Shown here: piece after piece, positions 46,101 through 57,924 of the stretch | Layout of the letters: every line of letters starts with the position of its first letter | Position numbering within the stretch: position 1 is the stretch's first letter | Assembly (NCBI GenBank): GCA_032209605.1 | Contig: JASFXZ010000028.1 | Coordinates: forward strand, 9,546,981-9,610,980 | DNA from: Mactromeris polynyma | Lineage: Eukaryota > Mollusca > Bivalvia > Venerida > Mactridae | Reading direction: 5' to 3' | DNA length: 64,000 nucleotides | Made by a program: the position numbers and the translations under genes | Notes under the pieces: generated by a model | Told to the model about the DNA's origin: nothing | Database searches by the model: none | Seen by the model: only the letters and a program-made list of their open reading frames with translations

Positions 46101-49100
46101 GCAACTTGTTTCATGTTCGGAAATTTACCCTATAGTGTTTGGATTAGTTCAGGGATGTTTAAAAGTCAAGGATGGAGATAGTGGACTTATTATGAAGGTG
46201 AAGGATAGTATCCGCTCTGAACTAATCAAGCGGTTTAACCCTTACTCTCAGGAATGTGCTTCGTCAGTGCCTATGTTAGCTTCCCTACTGGACCCCAAGT
46301 ATAAACGACTTCCTTTCCTGACTTCTGAACAACGTAAGGCCACTCGTGACATGTTGGAGAACAGGATTGATGAAATACCGTTAAGAATGCCACCACGTGA
46401 TAGTGAATGCGTACAACAGCCCAAAAGACGGAAATTGGACTTTTTGATGTTTGATACAGCAGAACAAGATAATTGTGACGAGGTCATGAGTTACATTTCG
46501 GAAAAGGTTTCGCATGATATTGATGCGTTAGTGTGGTGGAAAAACAATGAACACAGGTTTCCGAAAATTGCTGTTATCGCAAAAAGAGTCCTTTCAGTCC
46601 CTGCTACCTCTGTGCCATCAGAACGGATTTTTTCTGCTACTGGACTCTTAATTAACAAACTGCGAAACCGACTTTCCAGTGATTTAGTTGACAATATCAT
46701 TTTCTTGAACAAGAACAAAGTGTCAGTAACAGAGGTTTAAATGTGGATTTAATGAACATTGAAATGGTCAGATACAGTGTTGAGGAGTGATTTCGTGTTG
46801 TACATATTTTCATTTATTTTGTGATGTGTCCGTACCATGTAAATATTGTTTTGTGATTTGTCCGTACCATGTAAATATTGTTTTGTGATTTGTCCGTACC
46901 ATGTAAATATTGTTTTGTGATTTGTCCGTACCATGTAAATATTTAATGTTTCATGTTCTGTCTATCTGTTGTATGTTTTATATGTTGTTGTTTTTCGTTA
47001 TTTAATTAGTATGCATGCAATTAAAAGATAAAGCTGCAGTTTAAGAGTTTCTTCATTGTCTTTAGTTGAGTAATACATAATCTGTTTGTTTGTAAGTTTG
47101 CGGTACTTACAAATTTATACCGTATGGTACACAATTAGATCTACCGCAAAAATACAAGCAAACAGTATGTACCAGTTGTTCTACAGAACAGGCTTGATAC
47201 GTAAAAGCAAACTCCATCTCAAGTGGATACATCATATCATTAATCATGCTTTGAACACGACACAAGGAATCATCATCAGTTAGTACTACGTACCTGGAGA
47301 TTTAACATCACATGAGTTCGCAAATATCTCTCAAAATTACAAATTTCATCAATCTACAAGTTTCGTCTGTTCACTACATAATGATGTCTTTAGTGAATAA
47401 GCTAAACTTGTTAGAGTGAGCAAATCTGTATTTTATTGATAACATTTGGAATTCTTGTGTAAACATTAATCAAGGCTCACACCAAAACAAAGGGAGATCA
47501 CTGCGCAAGAGTTTGTCAAAACGAAAGTACACAATCACACGGAGTTACCTACCTTTATGAACACATGCTCTCAAAATCAGATAAAACTGTTATAAGAAAT
47601 CAAATATTAACGATTTTAAACTCAGAGTACACATTAAATATTTCGATAACTTCGGAAATTCAATGAACTGGAACCTAGCTGACTGCATGCACAGTAAGTT
47701 TGTTTGGTGCAAATAGATGATTTAAGTCGCGAAATTATGTGACATTACAAGCAAATCGTTAACATTTCGATAATTTTTGTTCCGAGTATCCGGATATTCG
47801 TTCGGATGGCGTTCCGAGTATCCGGATACCAATTTTGGTATTCGTTGACATCCTTAATTCAAACCATTTGATTCGCAAGGTGGCTTTGCTGTTGTCGATA
47901 ATGATCTACCAGATGACACGGCAGCCGAACCGCTTGTGGCAATTACAGAATTATTAGTAACTGTTTGTGTTACATCTTGTTTATGAGTTTCCTTTGCGGA
48001 TGTTGTCGCAGTAATCTGATTAATGTTATCTGTTGTCGATCCAATAGATGAAATTGTTGATGTTGTCGCAGCATTAATGTTATCTGTTGTCGATCCAATA
48101 GATGAAATTGTTGATGTTGTCGCAGCATTAATGTTATCTGTTGTCGATCCAATAGATGAAATTGTTGATGTTGTCGCAGCATTAATGTTATCTGTTGTCG
48201 GTTCAGTAGATGAAATTGTTGATGTTGTCGCAGTATTAATGTTATCTGTTGTCGGTTCAGTAGATGAAGTTGTTGTTTCACTTTGTGTAAAACCGGAAGG
48301 TCTAGTCACATTCGTGCCGCTGTTAAAACCCATACTGGAGTTAACTGCTGAAATAGTGAATAAAATGCATGGATTTTAATGTGACTTCGCAAAATAATCC
48401 AATGACTTTACAGGTGTTATACGATTGTGGTGTGTTTGTCTTTGAACCATTTCACTTTCCTTTCAATAATTTATTCCGAATGAACTGTGAATGTTTCACT
48501 AAACAATTTATTCAGTGTTAACTATGATTAATACAGAACGAACTGTGAAAATAGTATATAATATTAAATATTTCCTTAAATTCAATAAAACCGGGTTTAT
48601 CCATGGATGCCAGTCTTCGAACTGTTTATGCGTTGTGTAAAAACATCAATTTCTACCGTAGGCTTCATATTTATTTTTATGATTGCAGTTTGGTTTCTTT
48701 GAGACATCTGCAACATATTAAGTATTATTCTTATTCATTGTAGACTAACTACAAGTTATTATAGGGCCTCCGTGGTAAAGTGGTTATTGTCACTGATTTC
48801 AAATCATTTGCCCCTTAAGCCTGCGGGTTCGCATCCCATCCGGGATATATAATTTGACAAGGTGGAAGCCATCCAGCTGGCTCACGGAAGGTCAGTGGTA
48901 CTAACCAGATGTCCGCCTATGCCTATGGGTCAAATAGGGTCTTCCTCCACCTTAATAGGTTGAGTTGTCACTAAATGACCCTGGCTGTTTATGCGACTGA
49001 AAGCTCCCAATACAACAGTGTAACTTATTATAAACCTCATGTGATATATAACACGTTATATACACATACTATATGTATATATATACATATTTGTTTCGAG

Positions 49101-52100
49101 AAGGATGCCAGAATGAACATATGAGCCCATGGCAAAATGAAAACAAGAATGGAGAGATACACCTATTTCCGAATAAAATACCTTCGATACTTATCCAGAA
49201 ATGTCCGCCATTATTTTCTGCGCTGTTGTTCCATTGAAGAAGAAGTGTTTGAGGAGCCATAGTTATGGTTTCTGTTTCAATAATATGTGACAAGTCTGAC
49301 ATGTTTGTCCAGGTCTTGACGCTAGACCCATTCTGATATAACAGCGACATTTGTTGGTTTCTAATCAATCGATTGTCATAAGTATGGAATACTAAATTGG
49401 TTGTGTAATTTAACGTTATCTGACTCGTGCAGTTTATTTTGTTTGCAACAATTGTTGTATTAAGCTCGTAGTTGTCGTTTGATATGCTGATCCTATTCAG
49501 TCCGGATTCGCTTTTGGTTTCACATAAACTTGTCATTTTAAATAACGTTTCTGTTGTACCTATAAAACACGAACACCAATCAGTTATGGAAATAACCTTT
49601 GCAAAAGTCATGATGACTAACGTTGATAGTTTAACGCCACATTTAGTTTCTATTAACATAATATAACTCGGCTCAGTGATTCGCTCAATCATCCACGGTG
49701 CATTGAGTGGTTGTGTAATCTTGTCAAATTACCTATCTTATTGTCCAGTAGATGACGATGTCATAACATTTTGGAAATACAATGTAGTTAATAGTTCATA
49801 CAATGACACAAGGATAAGTGCAATGTGTAAGTTGTATTTTTTTATGCGAATACTGACAACATAATCTTAGACAACATACTAATTTTGCCTGAACCATAAG
49901 TTCAAGTATTATAATCAAGTTATTTCGTACAATACTGTACTAGACATTTATTCAAACAAGATTGATGGGTTGTTAAGAAAATATATGATTTTGAATAGTT
50001 GATGATGTTACAGTGTTTATGTGAACTTACTTTCCTCTATGAGAGGCACCCAATCAATCTCAAATATAAACACGTCGAATGAACACTGGAATTTAATATT
50101 ATTGATATCAGCCTTTTGTTGACACGAGATTGCTCCAAAAACTTTATCGATTGTCGCCGTATCATTCAATCGACAATGATGTTGATGATCCGGAAAGGAA
50201 AGCGTTGACGAAAAAGGAAGCGTCTCATTGCCTGAAAGAAAAGGCATCTTAACATCATTAACCGCTTTATCGAAACATTCATTTTGACGACCTTTACTTA
50301 CTTTAGCAATGCCATTGTCCTTTACTTAAGGCCATAATACTGTACTAGTTGTTTGCCATTCCAGCCCTTCCCCTGTAGTTCATAATGATCAGGCCAACTT
50401 AAGAAAAGCTCCAAACGACATCGCATGCCGATCACCAGGCATCTCATTATGCTGTATTTTATATTACTGCAAATAAAAATCCAAAATGCGCCTCATGACC
50501 ATTTTTGCGGACGGCTTAACGCTTAGTACTAGTGCTAACTTGCCCTTCCACATGCAGCTGATCATAATCATACAAGAATCAGAGGCGGAGGACAAATGTT
50601 ACAGAAAACATTAACCTGTCCCGAACAAGGACCTACCGTGTGACCGTGCCTCCCGTGTGACCGTGCAGAGCTCGATCAAATGCGCTAATCGGGCGGTTGA
50701 TATTATTCCATGATTAATCAGTTCTCTATATACTTCTCAAAAATTGCAAATAATGAGCTTACTTTGCGTGCTGTTGCAAACTGTTGAGGTTTCATTAAGG
50801 GTGATAAAATCGAATCGTCTAATACCAATGCAATGTGTAATGGAGGAATCTATAGTCTCATTTGACAATATGGGTGAGGGTACGCCAATGCAGTGTAGGA
50901 AAGGAACTGATCGTACGCCATCTGAAGAGAATATCAAAATAATAAAAATGAAAATAACAGTCGAACGGAAAATGCTGCATACAAAGTACATAGCCATCTC
51001 AAAAGCATACGGAGCCTTTTAAAACATATACACATGCAAGTATACACATACAAAGGCAAAAAGGACAAGACATAATTATAAATACGGGCGAAAATATTGA
51101 CAGAAGCACCAGCTACAATGTAATACAGAACAATGCTTTCGGATGAATATGATGTCAATGAAGATGATATTGATGGAAATTATCATGTTTTGGTTGTTGA
51201 CATTAATGATAATTAATCTGAATAGTGTGGGGATGACCATCATCATAAAATCAGAATTACACTTATTTGAATAGATTATAATAAAGCCTATATAACCTGT
51301 TATCCCATGACAATCTGTTATCTTAATGGATGATTTTTTTTATAAAATACTTATTTTCTAATTTAAAATTGTGCAATCTGCTCTATATTCTAGTCTAGAT
51401 TATTTGCTTCCAAATAGAACAATTTATTATGGCCAATTCGGCTCAATATTTATTTCATTATTTATTTTTAAAATAGCTTACTTAAGCGCTGACAGATATT
51501 ACGCAATAGAGAAGCGTTCGAATTAAAAAACATTTCTTATCGTTATTTCGAATTCTCTTGTTCAAGATAAATACGAGTTACATTTGTAATGTGCCGCTTC
51601 AGGAATTGAGTATTGTTTTTTCTAGAAATGAATCAATCGATTATGAGGTTGAATAGGAAAGTTGATACTGCAAACAATGCGCCAAGTCGTCCCGAAACAC
51701 AAGGTTTACATGCAAACTATTGGAAATGTAACTAAATGGTCCACAAGACACAGACATAACGATGATGAAAACAGGAGTGCTGGCGAAGATTTCTTAACAG
51801 GAATTGCTTAAACAATTCAAACAATAAAATTCAATCATAAAAAATGATGTGTGTAGATAAATTACCACTAATAAAACACGTGCCATCATCTTGTTATTCC
51901 GACTTGCCAAATACCAGTTCAAAACAAATACAAAAACACCAATAAAAATAATCCGAACATTTTTTGAATTTCGATTTTTTAACATTAATTTTGCTTAAAT
52001 AATTCAAGAAATATTTTACATTATTAAACTACAACAGAAATCTAGTCATAAAAAGGATGTGTGCAGATATATTACCACTAAAAACATGGGCCAACAATTA

Positions 52101-52173
52101 GTTACTCAGACTTACCAAATTCTAGTTCCAAATACATCAACACCAATATAAAGAATCCGAACCTTTGCATCAT
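43130..52173 (-). CDS. type I membrane glycoprotein with mucin-like stalk (unnamed)
   Basis: Seven exons on minus are 52173-52116, 50921-50763, 50231-50031, 49559-49182, 48347-47865, 44061-43961 and 43549-43130. The first five introns are phase 1, the last phase 0; the coding total is exactly 600 codons (599 residues). Residues 1-19 are a signal peptide (MMQRFGFFILVLMYLELEF). Residues 20-265 form an ectodomain with many N-glycosylation sites and cysteines; exon 4 ends WISIEG and is weakly CUB-like. Residues 267-426 are Ser/Thr-rich with five 18-residue STTDNINAATTSTISSIG-type repeats. The transmembrane helix is about 430-453 (LIIGIVVGILLLILMILF) with a CCVRW stop-transfer. The tail is 461-599, with a run of Lys plus RKRR near 563-578. 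Phase-1 exons are typical of extracellular domain genes. It is probably a cell-surface receptor or adhesion protein; the ligand is unknown. Exon 5 may end at 47865 or 47910 (both phase 1). Confidence 0.75.
45715..46740 (+). CDS. hAT transposase, C-terminal part
   Basis: The frame is open from just after a TAA at 45712, beginning GFGHTLQLCIKPAL; GHTLQL is a conserved hAT block. It continues through VTRWNSTYLMMERL to the hAT dimerisation domain near the end (WWKNNEHRFPKIAVIAKRVL, then PSERIFSATG and RNRLSSDLVDNIIFL). The BED finger and the first part of the catalytic domain are missing and no upstream exon carrying them is seen within the element. No internal stop or frameshift in 340 codons suggests recent insertion or purifying pressure; recent insertion is simpler given the perfect target duplication. 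Confidence 0.85.
   Translation, partial: GFGHTLQLCIKPALELQNVSKTVARCRKLVGHFKHSTTLSAEMRNRQLLLGSKQHELIQDVVTRWNSTYLMMERLYEQRRVLTDIMLDSNFTSKSDSVLLLKQHEWEIVSDLCEVLKVLKDVTTYMSTEQLVSCSEIYPIVFGLVQGCLKVKDGDSGLIMKVKDSIRSELIKRFNPYSQECASSVPMLASLLDPKYKRLPFLTSEQRKATRDMLENRIDEIPLRMPPRDSECVQQPKRRKLDFLMFDTAEQDNCDEVMSYISEKVSHDIDALVWWKNNEHRFPKIAVIAKRVLSVPATSVPSERIFSATGLLINKLRNRLSSDLVDNIIFLNKNKVSVTEV
46821..46943. repeat. 32-bp tandem repeat, four copies
   Basis: GTGATTTGTCCGTACCATGT plus AAATATTGTTTT repeats four times just past the hAT ORF, before the right subterminal region. Confidence 0.95.
48009..48275 (-). repeat. 54-bp coding repeat, five copies
   Basis: Five in-frame 18-codon units within exon 5 of the membrane glycoprotein encode the Thr/Ser-rich stalk. 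The middle units are nearly identical, so the copy number probably varies among alleles. Confidence 0.95.
48772..49020 (+). mobile_element. tRNA-derived SINE, plus orientation
   Basis: The head GGGCCTCCGTGGTAAAGTGG (A-box-like) and GCGGGTTCGCATCCCATCC (B-box-like) are followed by AAGGTGGAAGCCATCCAGCT and GGTCAGTGGTACTAACCAGA, then GGGTCTTCCTCCACCTTAAT. This resembles a SINE body widespread in molluscs (recalled, not searched). It lies in the intron between exons 4 and 5 of the membrane glycoprotein gene, antisense. Confidence 0.8.
51912..51962 (-). pseudogene. decayed duplicate of the signal-peptide exon
   Basis: An ATG followed by TTCGGATTATTTTTATTGGT parallels exon 1 (TTCGGATTCTTTATATTGGT). 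It reads MFGLFLLVFLYLF, then stops at TGA. The donor site is GCAAGTC where exon 1 has GTAAGTC. Flanks on both sides also match, so about 200 bp (51800-51990 and 52010-52185) were duplicated in tandem. The copy nearer exon 2 has decayed. Confidence 0.75.
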
Positions 52174-52199
52174 AGTTTTCTTGATATTTAAATCGTGTG

Positions 52200-54060
52200 T
52201 ATTACAAGAAATAATTTAAGTCCATCGTGAGGAAACAGCTTAACTTCTTAAAATCCCCAAAATGTTTTGTCTAAGTATTCTATATAGCGTGATAGCTCTG
52301 AAAAGTCACTTTGCTATTGTGTCTTTATCAGTTTCAAGTATTGATAAAAACTCCTTCACATCGACTTCCTTATGTGCGCGTTGTTTAAAATAAAAAAAAA
52401 CTATAGCGACTGTAGCTATGGATTAAGGGACAGTAAAAGAGAGCAGAGAATTGGGTTGGTAGAGATCAATTTGACATGCAAAATCAAACGGGTGAAAACC
52501 CTTTTCGATAAAATTCTGTAAACTACTTTTCATCCTGATTCGAAATTCCAGAATGTCTGCGCTGCCACTGCTCGTAGGATTAAAGCGTCAGACGATTAAT
52601 TATTATCAATATTTTTATTACTTTCACACATCGATCGAATTTTGTTACGGAAAAGTTTTTTTTTACCCAAAACAGGTATGTCATTTCAGAATATCGTTAG
52701 GTTTCAGTACTAATATTTAACTTATAGATGAGTTAGAACAGGCGAGACTTTTTCTACAGACTTTTCTTCACTGTCTCTTTCCGTCTTTGTTGTACATTAC
52801 ATTGTTTGAAATGAGTGAATATACAATATATTTACCAAAGCGTTGAAATTTGAAAAACCACACAAGAGATATGCTCGGCCATACTCGCAAAATAGATCAT
52901 AGGTGCGCAAAAAACTTATGTTTTAAATCGGTAACACGCACAACTTATTGCTTATTTTGCTATTTATCAGTTATTTACAGGACTAATAATGAATAATGTT
53001 TGTTTGAACAATATTTACCGATTTATTCACAAATACAGCACAAAAGTATTGAAAAGCAATCAAATGAATTTTCCATAACTTCTGACTTGCAATTCACTTT
53101 TTATATCCTACCGGGTTCGAAAACATTAATTTAGCAACAAATCGACTATTATTTAGTAAGATGTAACGAAAAGTTTATTCATTTTTTAAAAATAAAATCA
53201 AAATACTGAACTCGGTTGAGAAAGTATTTAAGTTTTTTTCGTGAAACTGGGGCCAGGGTATCTCCGCTAAAAACGGAGATAAAAGTTCAAATCCTATAAG
53301 GGAACACCAACAATAAATTTGACGAGGGCTTTGAAAATGAAAAAGGACGATACGACATAATTGGAAATTCAATATACATGTATATAATTTGTAAGTGCGA
53401 AATGGACAAATATAACGACTATCCAATAAGCTTATTATTTTATAAATAACATATGTACACTTGTTCTATAAAATTGGAATAGGTTTATAGGGGATTTTAT
53501 TTTCTGAAAACATTCTAGTCCAACTCAATGCTTTGCCTTGTAAGTCGACTTTTCTTTTTGGTAAAATCTCTAACTGGCATCACAACATTTTTAACAACGT
53601 ATATTCCTCGTATATATGACATGCTTTCAAATTTTGATATTTCGTCCATTTCCTGATCTGAAGGTCGTGAGTTTGGTCTGCCTTGGAATTATATTACTTT
53701 AAAATTACGAATTAAGCGCAATTACTGGTAGTTACCCACAAAACAGTGGTCGAGAGTACTATATCTAAGTTGTAAAATTGGTGCACAATCGATGTAAATC
53801 AATTTTGTTTAAAGATGTTTTATACTCTTTTTGTTTTTTCCTTTGTTTATCTAAACAATCATGAACAATATACTTCATCTAGATAAAACAGACATTTGTA
53901 TCATCATAATTTTTATTTAAAATCAAGTGTTTTTACAAGCGGGTGTATTTACTAGTTTTGATACTTAGTCATATGATTAAACAAGATTGTTTTAAACGGT
54001 TATGCATGAAACCTTTTATATTTGGTTGTAAGAAGTATAAAGTTGTAACATGGAACGCCG
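52200..54060. other. AT-rich 5' flank of the glycoprotein gene and intergenic DNA
   Basis: The promoter of the minus-strand glycoprotein gene should lie here, near 52200. No other feature recognised. Confidence 0.4.
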
Positions 54061-54064
54061 CTTA

Positions 54065-54350
54065 AATTTATAATACAATGCCTCTCTACACATACCCCAT
54101 GGAAACAATGGTCTACACAACATAAGGTATTTGGAAGGTACAAGGGGGAAATGGGAAAGAGAAAGCAAAGAATGGTCTGGCCGACCGTCAAAACAACTGT
54201 GGGGGACAAGACGGAGTGGGGGGGAGGATTGAATGGATGGAATAAACCACAGGACAAGAGAAGAAAACCAGTAGCCCCGGGCTAGGACTCGTAATGACAC
54301 TAAAAGGGAAGAGGACTGCAAAGCAACCTTATGAACTTGTATTTTTGATG
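54065..54350 (+). repeat. interspersed repeat family B, diverged copy
   Basis: It aligns with 60365-60640 through (A)CAACATAAGG, GGTACA, CAGGACAAG and GGAAGAGGA-like segments, with many changes. Confidence 0.5.
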
Positions 54351-54424
54351 GCACGAGTATTGTAAAACGAAAATAAACATACTAAACACGTTCATGAAAG
54401 ATGTGCCGATGGGTAGAGTACTTT

Positions 54425-54620
54425 GGTTATGCTAGGTTCTTCTACATTTGTAAACTGTGTTAAAACATCAGTCGTCTTTCCAGGGGCCCTATAGACTAAG
54501 AAGGGTAATACACGAAGCAAAACAAAACACAGATGTAAACAAACTGAATACTTCGTGCCCATGTAAACAAAGAAGGAACAATGCAATTGTTCAATATTGT
54601 CCGTACATCTCTTGTGATAC
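54425..54620. repeat. interspersed repeat family C, copy 2
   Basis: Collinear with 42085-42300 (see that entry); shares AGACTAAGAAGG and CCCATGTAAACAAA. Confidence 0.7.
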
Positions 54621-54649
54621 GTTAATCAGATCAGAGGTTAGATGTCCTT

Positions 54650-56120
54650 AGAAGGTATTTATGAATATATTTAAAAATAATTATGCAGAGTTTGTTGAGA
54701 AGCCTAACTATTATCTTTAAGTTAAAGACATAAACCTAAGACACAAATAGATTATTATCCTTAGCTACACACATCTTGTTATTTTTGATCAAACTCATAA
54801 CTGGATCGAAGTCCAGGGGGCGCTGCAAGCAGTGTTTACATAACTGAGATATTTATCAATATCATTTTTCAATTGCGTTATCTTAGCTTGTGAAGTATGA
54901 GATTTATGTATCGACGATATTAGGATTAGATTACATGAGGACTGTACTTGAGCATATGTCAAGTCTAAAGAGGACAGGATTATCAAGAATGAATTTGAAT
55001 TTGATCAACGCTCAGACATGACCGGTATCCTTGCTAACACATTGACTGACAATCATGACTTGTGGTTTTGACATATCGAAATTCAGGAAGTGAATTGTAT
55101 AACCATTTTGTGATAATATCTCACCTTAGATCTGTCTTAAGTTTACTGTTTAAATATATTCAATATTTAAGACATACCCGATGTACTGATATTTTGAATT
55201 ACCTTAAACGATTCCAGTTATCCCTCAGTAACCTTTAATCGCTTTCTAATTACCGGGATTTCAGATTACATGCCTTATTCCCTTATCTAGGTTTATATCC
55301 ATGTATAAATTGGAAAGAACGTCAGCAAATGATATACAAAAAAGTTAAGTATTAAAACAACAACAACATAAAACATCAGCAGCTGGAACGGCAACAACCA
55401 TACCAGCAGTGTAATTAACATTTTATTGCTTGTTTGCAGTTTGAGACTAACCTTTTATTCATTTTACATACCATGATTTTAAATATTGAAAATCATCACA
55501 TTAGCTCAATCAGCGAGGGGGGTAATCTAAACTATGTGAGGTAATATGAACTCGATTTCAGATAACCGGAGATTAACTTCAGTCATTGGTAGCTTAACAT
55601 CGGTATTCGGGGAGTAATTCTGGACAGATTGAACCGTTGTTATCGAAGGTAAATATGAACATTTAATATCATGAGGATGTGTCACAAACTCCCACAAGTC
55701 TTATCTGCCTTAGCAGTACATTAATCACTACCTTCACGAATGTCACAATGACATGATGGTGGATATTTGATATTGAATGAAAAAACAGTTACACCTTGAA
55801 AATTTGGTCTTTAATTTGTTGGGTCCATTTTTTTCCAGTATACCATATAGCTTTATTTCTCTCTCCTAGACATGTACAACATGAATCGGCGACGGAATTA
55901 AAAATCCGAAAGCGGGTAAACAAAATGTGTCGTTTCAAAACATTTAATTGTCGCCGCACTGCAGTGCGGCGTACTGTATGGAATGGGATATTTTTTGTGT
56001 ACGTGGAGGTGGAGGGGCACGTGACTTAATTTGTTTCCAAGATTATTCGATTCAAGATAATTTTACCCATTGACAATAAAGTTTACAGAAAAAGTATATG
56101 TAATATTTTTTTTTTTAAAT
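54650..56120. other. AT-rich intergenic DNA
   Basis: The only notable element is a perfect 18-bp palindrome GCCGCACTGCAGTGCGGC near 55953. No gene recognised. Confidence 0.45.
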
Positions 56121-56133
56121 CTTTTAATTTATT

Positions 56134-56270
56134 CCCTCATGTGGTGCACGATTTCAAATGGTCAAGGTCTATTTTGACTGATAACATATTTGAAACCAGT
56201 CTAGGAAAAGTTTATTTTTAGATTCCCTCATGTGGTGCACGATTTCAAATGGTCAAGGTCTATTTTGTAT
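56134..56270. repeat. direct repeat of about 46 bp
   Basis: ATTCCCTCATGTGGTGCACG plus ATTTCAAATGGTCAAGGTCTATTTTG occurs at about 56134 and again at about 56222. Confidence 0.9.
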
Positions 56271-56637
56271 TTTCCAGAAATGAGAAGATTGCTTTGCTTG
56301 TACAGTTAAGATGATTTTCAGAAAACATTCATATTAACACTTGAAAGGGTTGAAATAAATGTAGAGGTCAGTTATTTTTAGATTTTCGAGAAATGAGATG
56401 ACATATACGTTTGACTTGCCTTTACACAGTTGATTTCTAGAGTGTCATGATAGTCTGATATAATTATTTAGAAACTTAATGAGAATGTACGTAAAAGATT
56501 CAAAGAATGTAATTTTAAATATTATTATTTTTGTGAACAAAGACCTTGCTATATACAGAGAAGTTGGAACTGGGTCTGTAAACAGATTAATATTTTTTGT
56601 TTACGTGTTTGATGCTACTAAAATGGATTGTAATGCT

Positions 56638-57021
56638 TTAGTTACATGTATTTTGTACAAAAGAATGTAAATAACAAACTATCATTCTACATTTCCTTTG
56701 CTCTTGAAACTTGTTCAATTCTTTTAGCGGCGACCTTTGATGCTTTGCATCAATGATTTTCTTGTATAATATTGGAATGGAAAAATAAAACAATGCTTTG
56801 TATACATCTGTAATTTTGTCAATGGTTTCATCATTCTCGACAGCTCTCGGGCATTTCCGTACCACTTCGTTACTCGGATAACACCCTCTAGTGTATGTAA
56901 GGCGGAGCACTATGTAGCAAAACTCAACATTTTGTGCGGTCAAGAAATAGTTCTCGTAAAACGGATTTATAATTTCAATAACTTCGATAAATTCACGTAA
57001 GAGATGAATTATCGTTATCAT
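56638..57021 (-). CDS. 127-codon single-exon ORF, function unknown
   Basis: The frame opens with ATG at 57021 after an in-frame TAA nine bases upstream. The residue mix is protein-like (Leu/Ile-rich helices, YIVLRLTYTRGCYPSNEVV, then KALFYFSIPILYKKIIDAKH and a basic KELNKFQEQRKCR end). No family is recognised, no splice partner was confirmed and no clear polyadenylation signal is near. It could be chance in AT-rich DNA. Confidence 0.3.
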   Translation of the reverse strand: MITIIHLLREFIEVIEIINPFYENYFLTAQNVEFCYIVLRLTYTRGCYPSNEVVRKCPRAVENDETIDKITDVYKALFYFSIPILYKKIIDAKHQRSPLKELNKFQEQRKCRMIVCYLHSFVQNTCN

Positions 57022-57145
57022 TTCTGGTTAAAAACTTACATATTTCAGTCTTCATAAAGCTTAAATATAACATTCATCAGCATTCCAGCGTTCATGCCGC
57101 CATCTTGTTTTTATGACATTCGAATGGTATTTCCGAAAGTAGTGC

Positions 57146-57924
57146 CTAACGTACATCCGAGGCACTTGACGTAGTTGGCCGAGCATTTCCGAATGTGGTT
57201 TCATCTTCAACGGTTACTGAAAGCTGACGGTTTACACGTACGAGCTCTACCAATGGACGCTTCTGTACAGCCGTCGTCGTTGCTGCTGAAAATGATATTT
57301 TAATTTGGAATCACATTAAAAACTATCACAGGTTTATTGTAAAACTTAATTGTAAAACTTTGCATTTATTGTTTTGTGTTAGATTTAATGTTCTCAAGCT
57401 ATATTATTTTTTGAAACCTTCGTAAAACTCAGTCGTTTCCCTTTGCAATATGTTATGCATTGATATCCATTTTAAGTCAAGATACCAATGTTCTACGTGG
57501 TGATCTCCCTTTATATGCGATTGGACAATATCTTACACATTGACCTCCCTTTGAAAGCTAAGATACCAATCTCTAATGCAGTGATCTCCCTTGTCAAGAT
57601 ACACATTTCCTACGCAGTGGTCTCCCTTTACACATACGCATCTGCCATCACAAACATTGTAACAGTATTCTGTTATTTCGTATGTTTTTTTATCTTTTGA
57701 TAATGTACATGAGATATTTACATTGTTCTGGTTATATAACAGCGCAAATGCTTACACCAATTGTAAAATGAAAACAATAAAGACAGAACAAACTCACAGG
57801 TGGTCGACAATGGGGTCGCCTCTTTTCCGAGGTATCGTAAAAAATGTGCCAACGCCACATGCGAGACTGTTCCAACGAGGCAAAACCACAAAGAAAAGGT
57901 GAATGAGGTGAATCTTTTCTTCAT
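57146..57924 (-). CDS. candidate two-exon 88-residue protein
   Basis: Exon 1 (57924-57798) encodes MKKRFTSFTFSLWFCLVGTV and on, a good signal peptide or membrane anchor, and ends at donor CCT|GTGAGT. Exon 2 (57285-57146) follows an ATTTTCAG acceptor, with phase 1 on both sides, and is open for 45 codons to TAG. The C-terminal half is Thr/Ser/Val-rich. A different frame from the ATG at 57930 is also open across exon 1. No family is recognised and no polyadenylation signal was found, so this is a weak model. Confidence 0.3.

Larger units (their letters stand above)
45339..47856 (+). mobile_element. hAT transposon with 8-bp target duplication
   Basis: Terminal inverted repeats TAAGGATGTCAACGA(A/G)TA are at both ends, flanked by the exact 8-bp duplication ATTCAAAC at 45331-45338 and 47857-47864, the hAT signature. 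Subterminal GAGTATCCGGATA motifs recur at both ends. It carries a transposase C-terminal frame (45715-46740) and a 32-bp tandem repeat (46821-46943). It is 2518 bp and lacks the transposase N-terminus, so it is probably non-autonomous. It lies in intron 5 of the membrane glycoprotein gene, antisense. Confidence 0.92.

Noticed and set aside
50922..50997. ATG at 50997 with a hydrophobic leader as the glycoprotein start
   Set aside because: The leader is the polypyrimidine tract of an intron: TTCTCTTCAG at 50931-50922 is a strong phase-1 acceptor that matches the phase-1 donor of the signal-peptide exon at 52173-52116.
53262..53285. Hairpin ATCTCCG...CGGAGAT resembling a rho-independent terminator
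   Set aside because: The gene context is eukaryotic; a short hairpin of this size is expected by chance.
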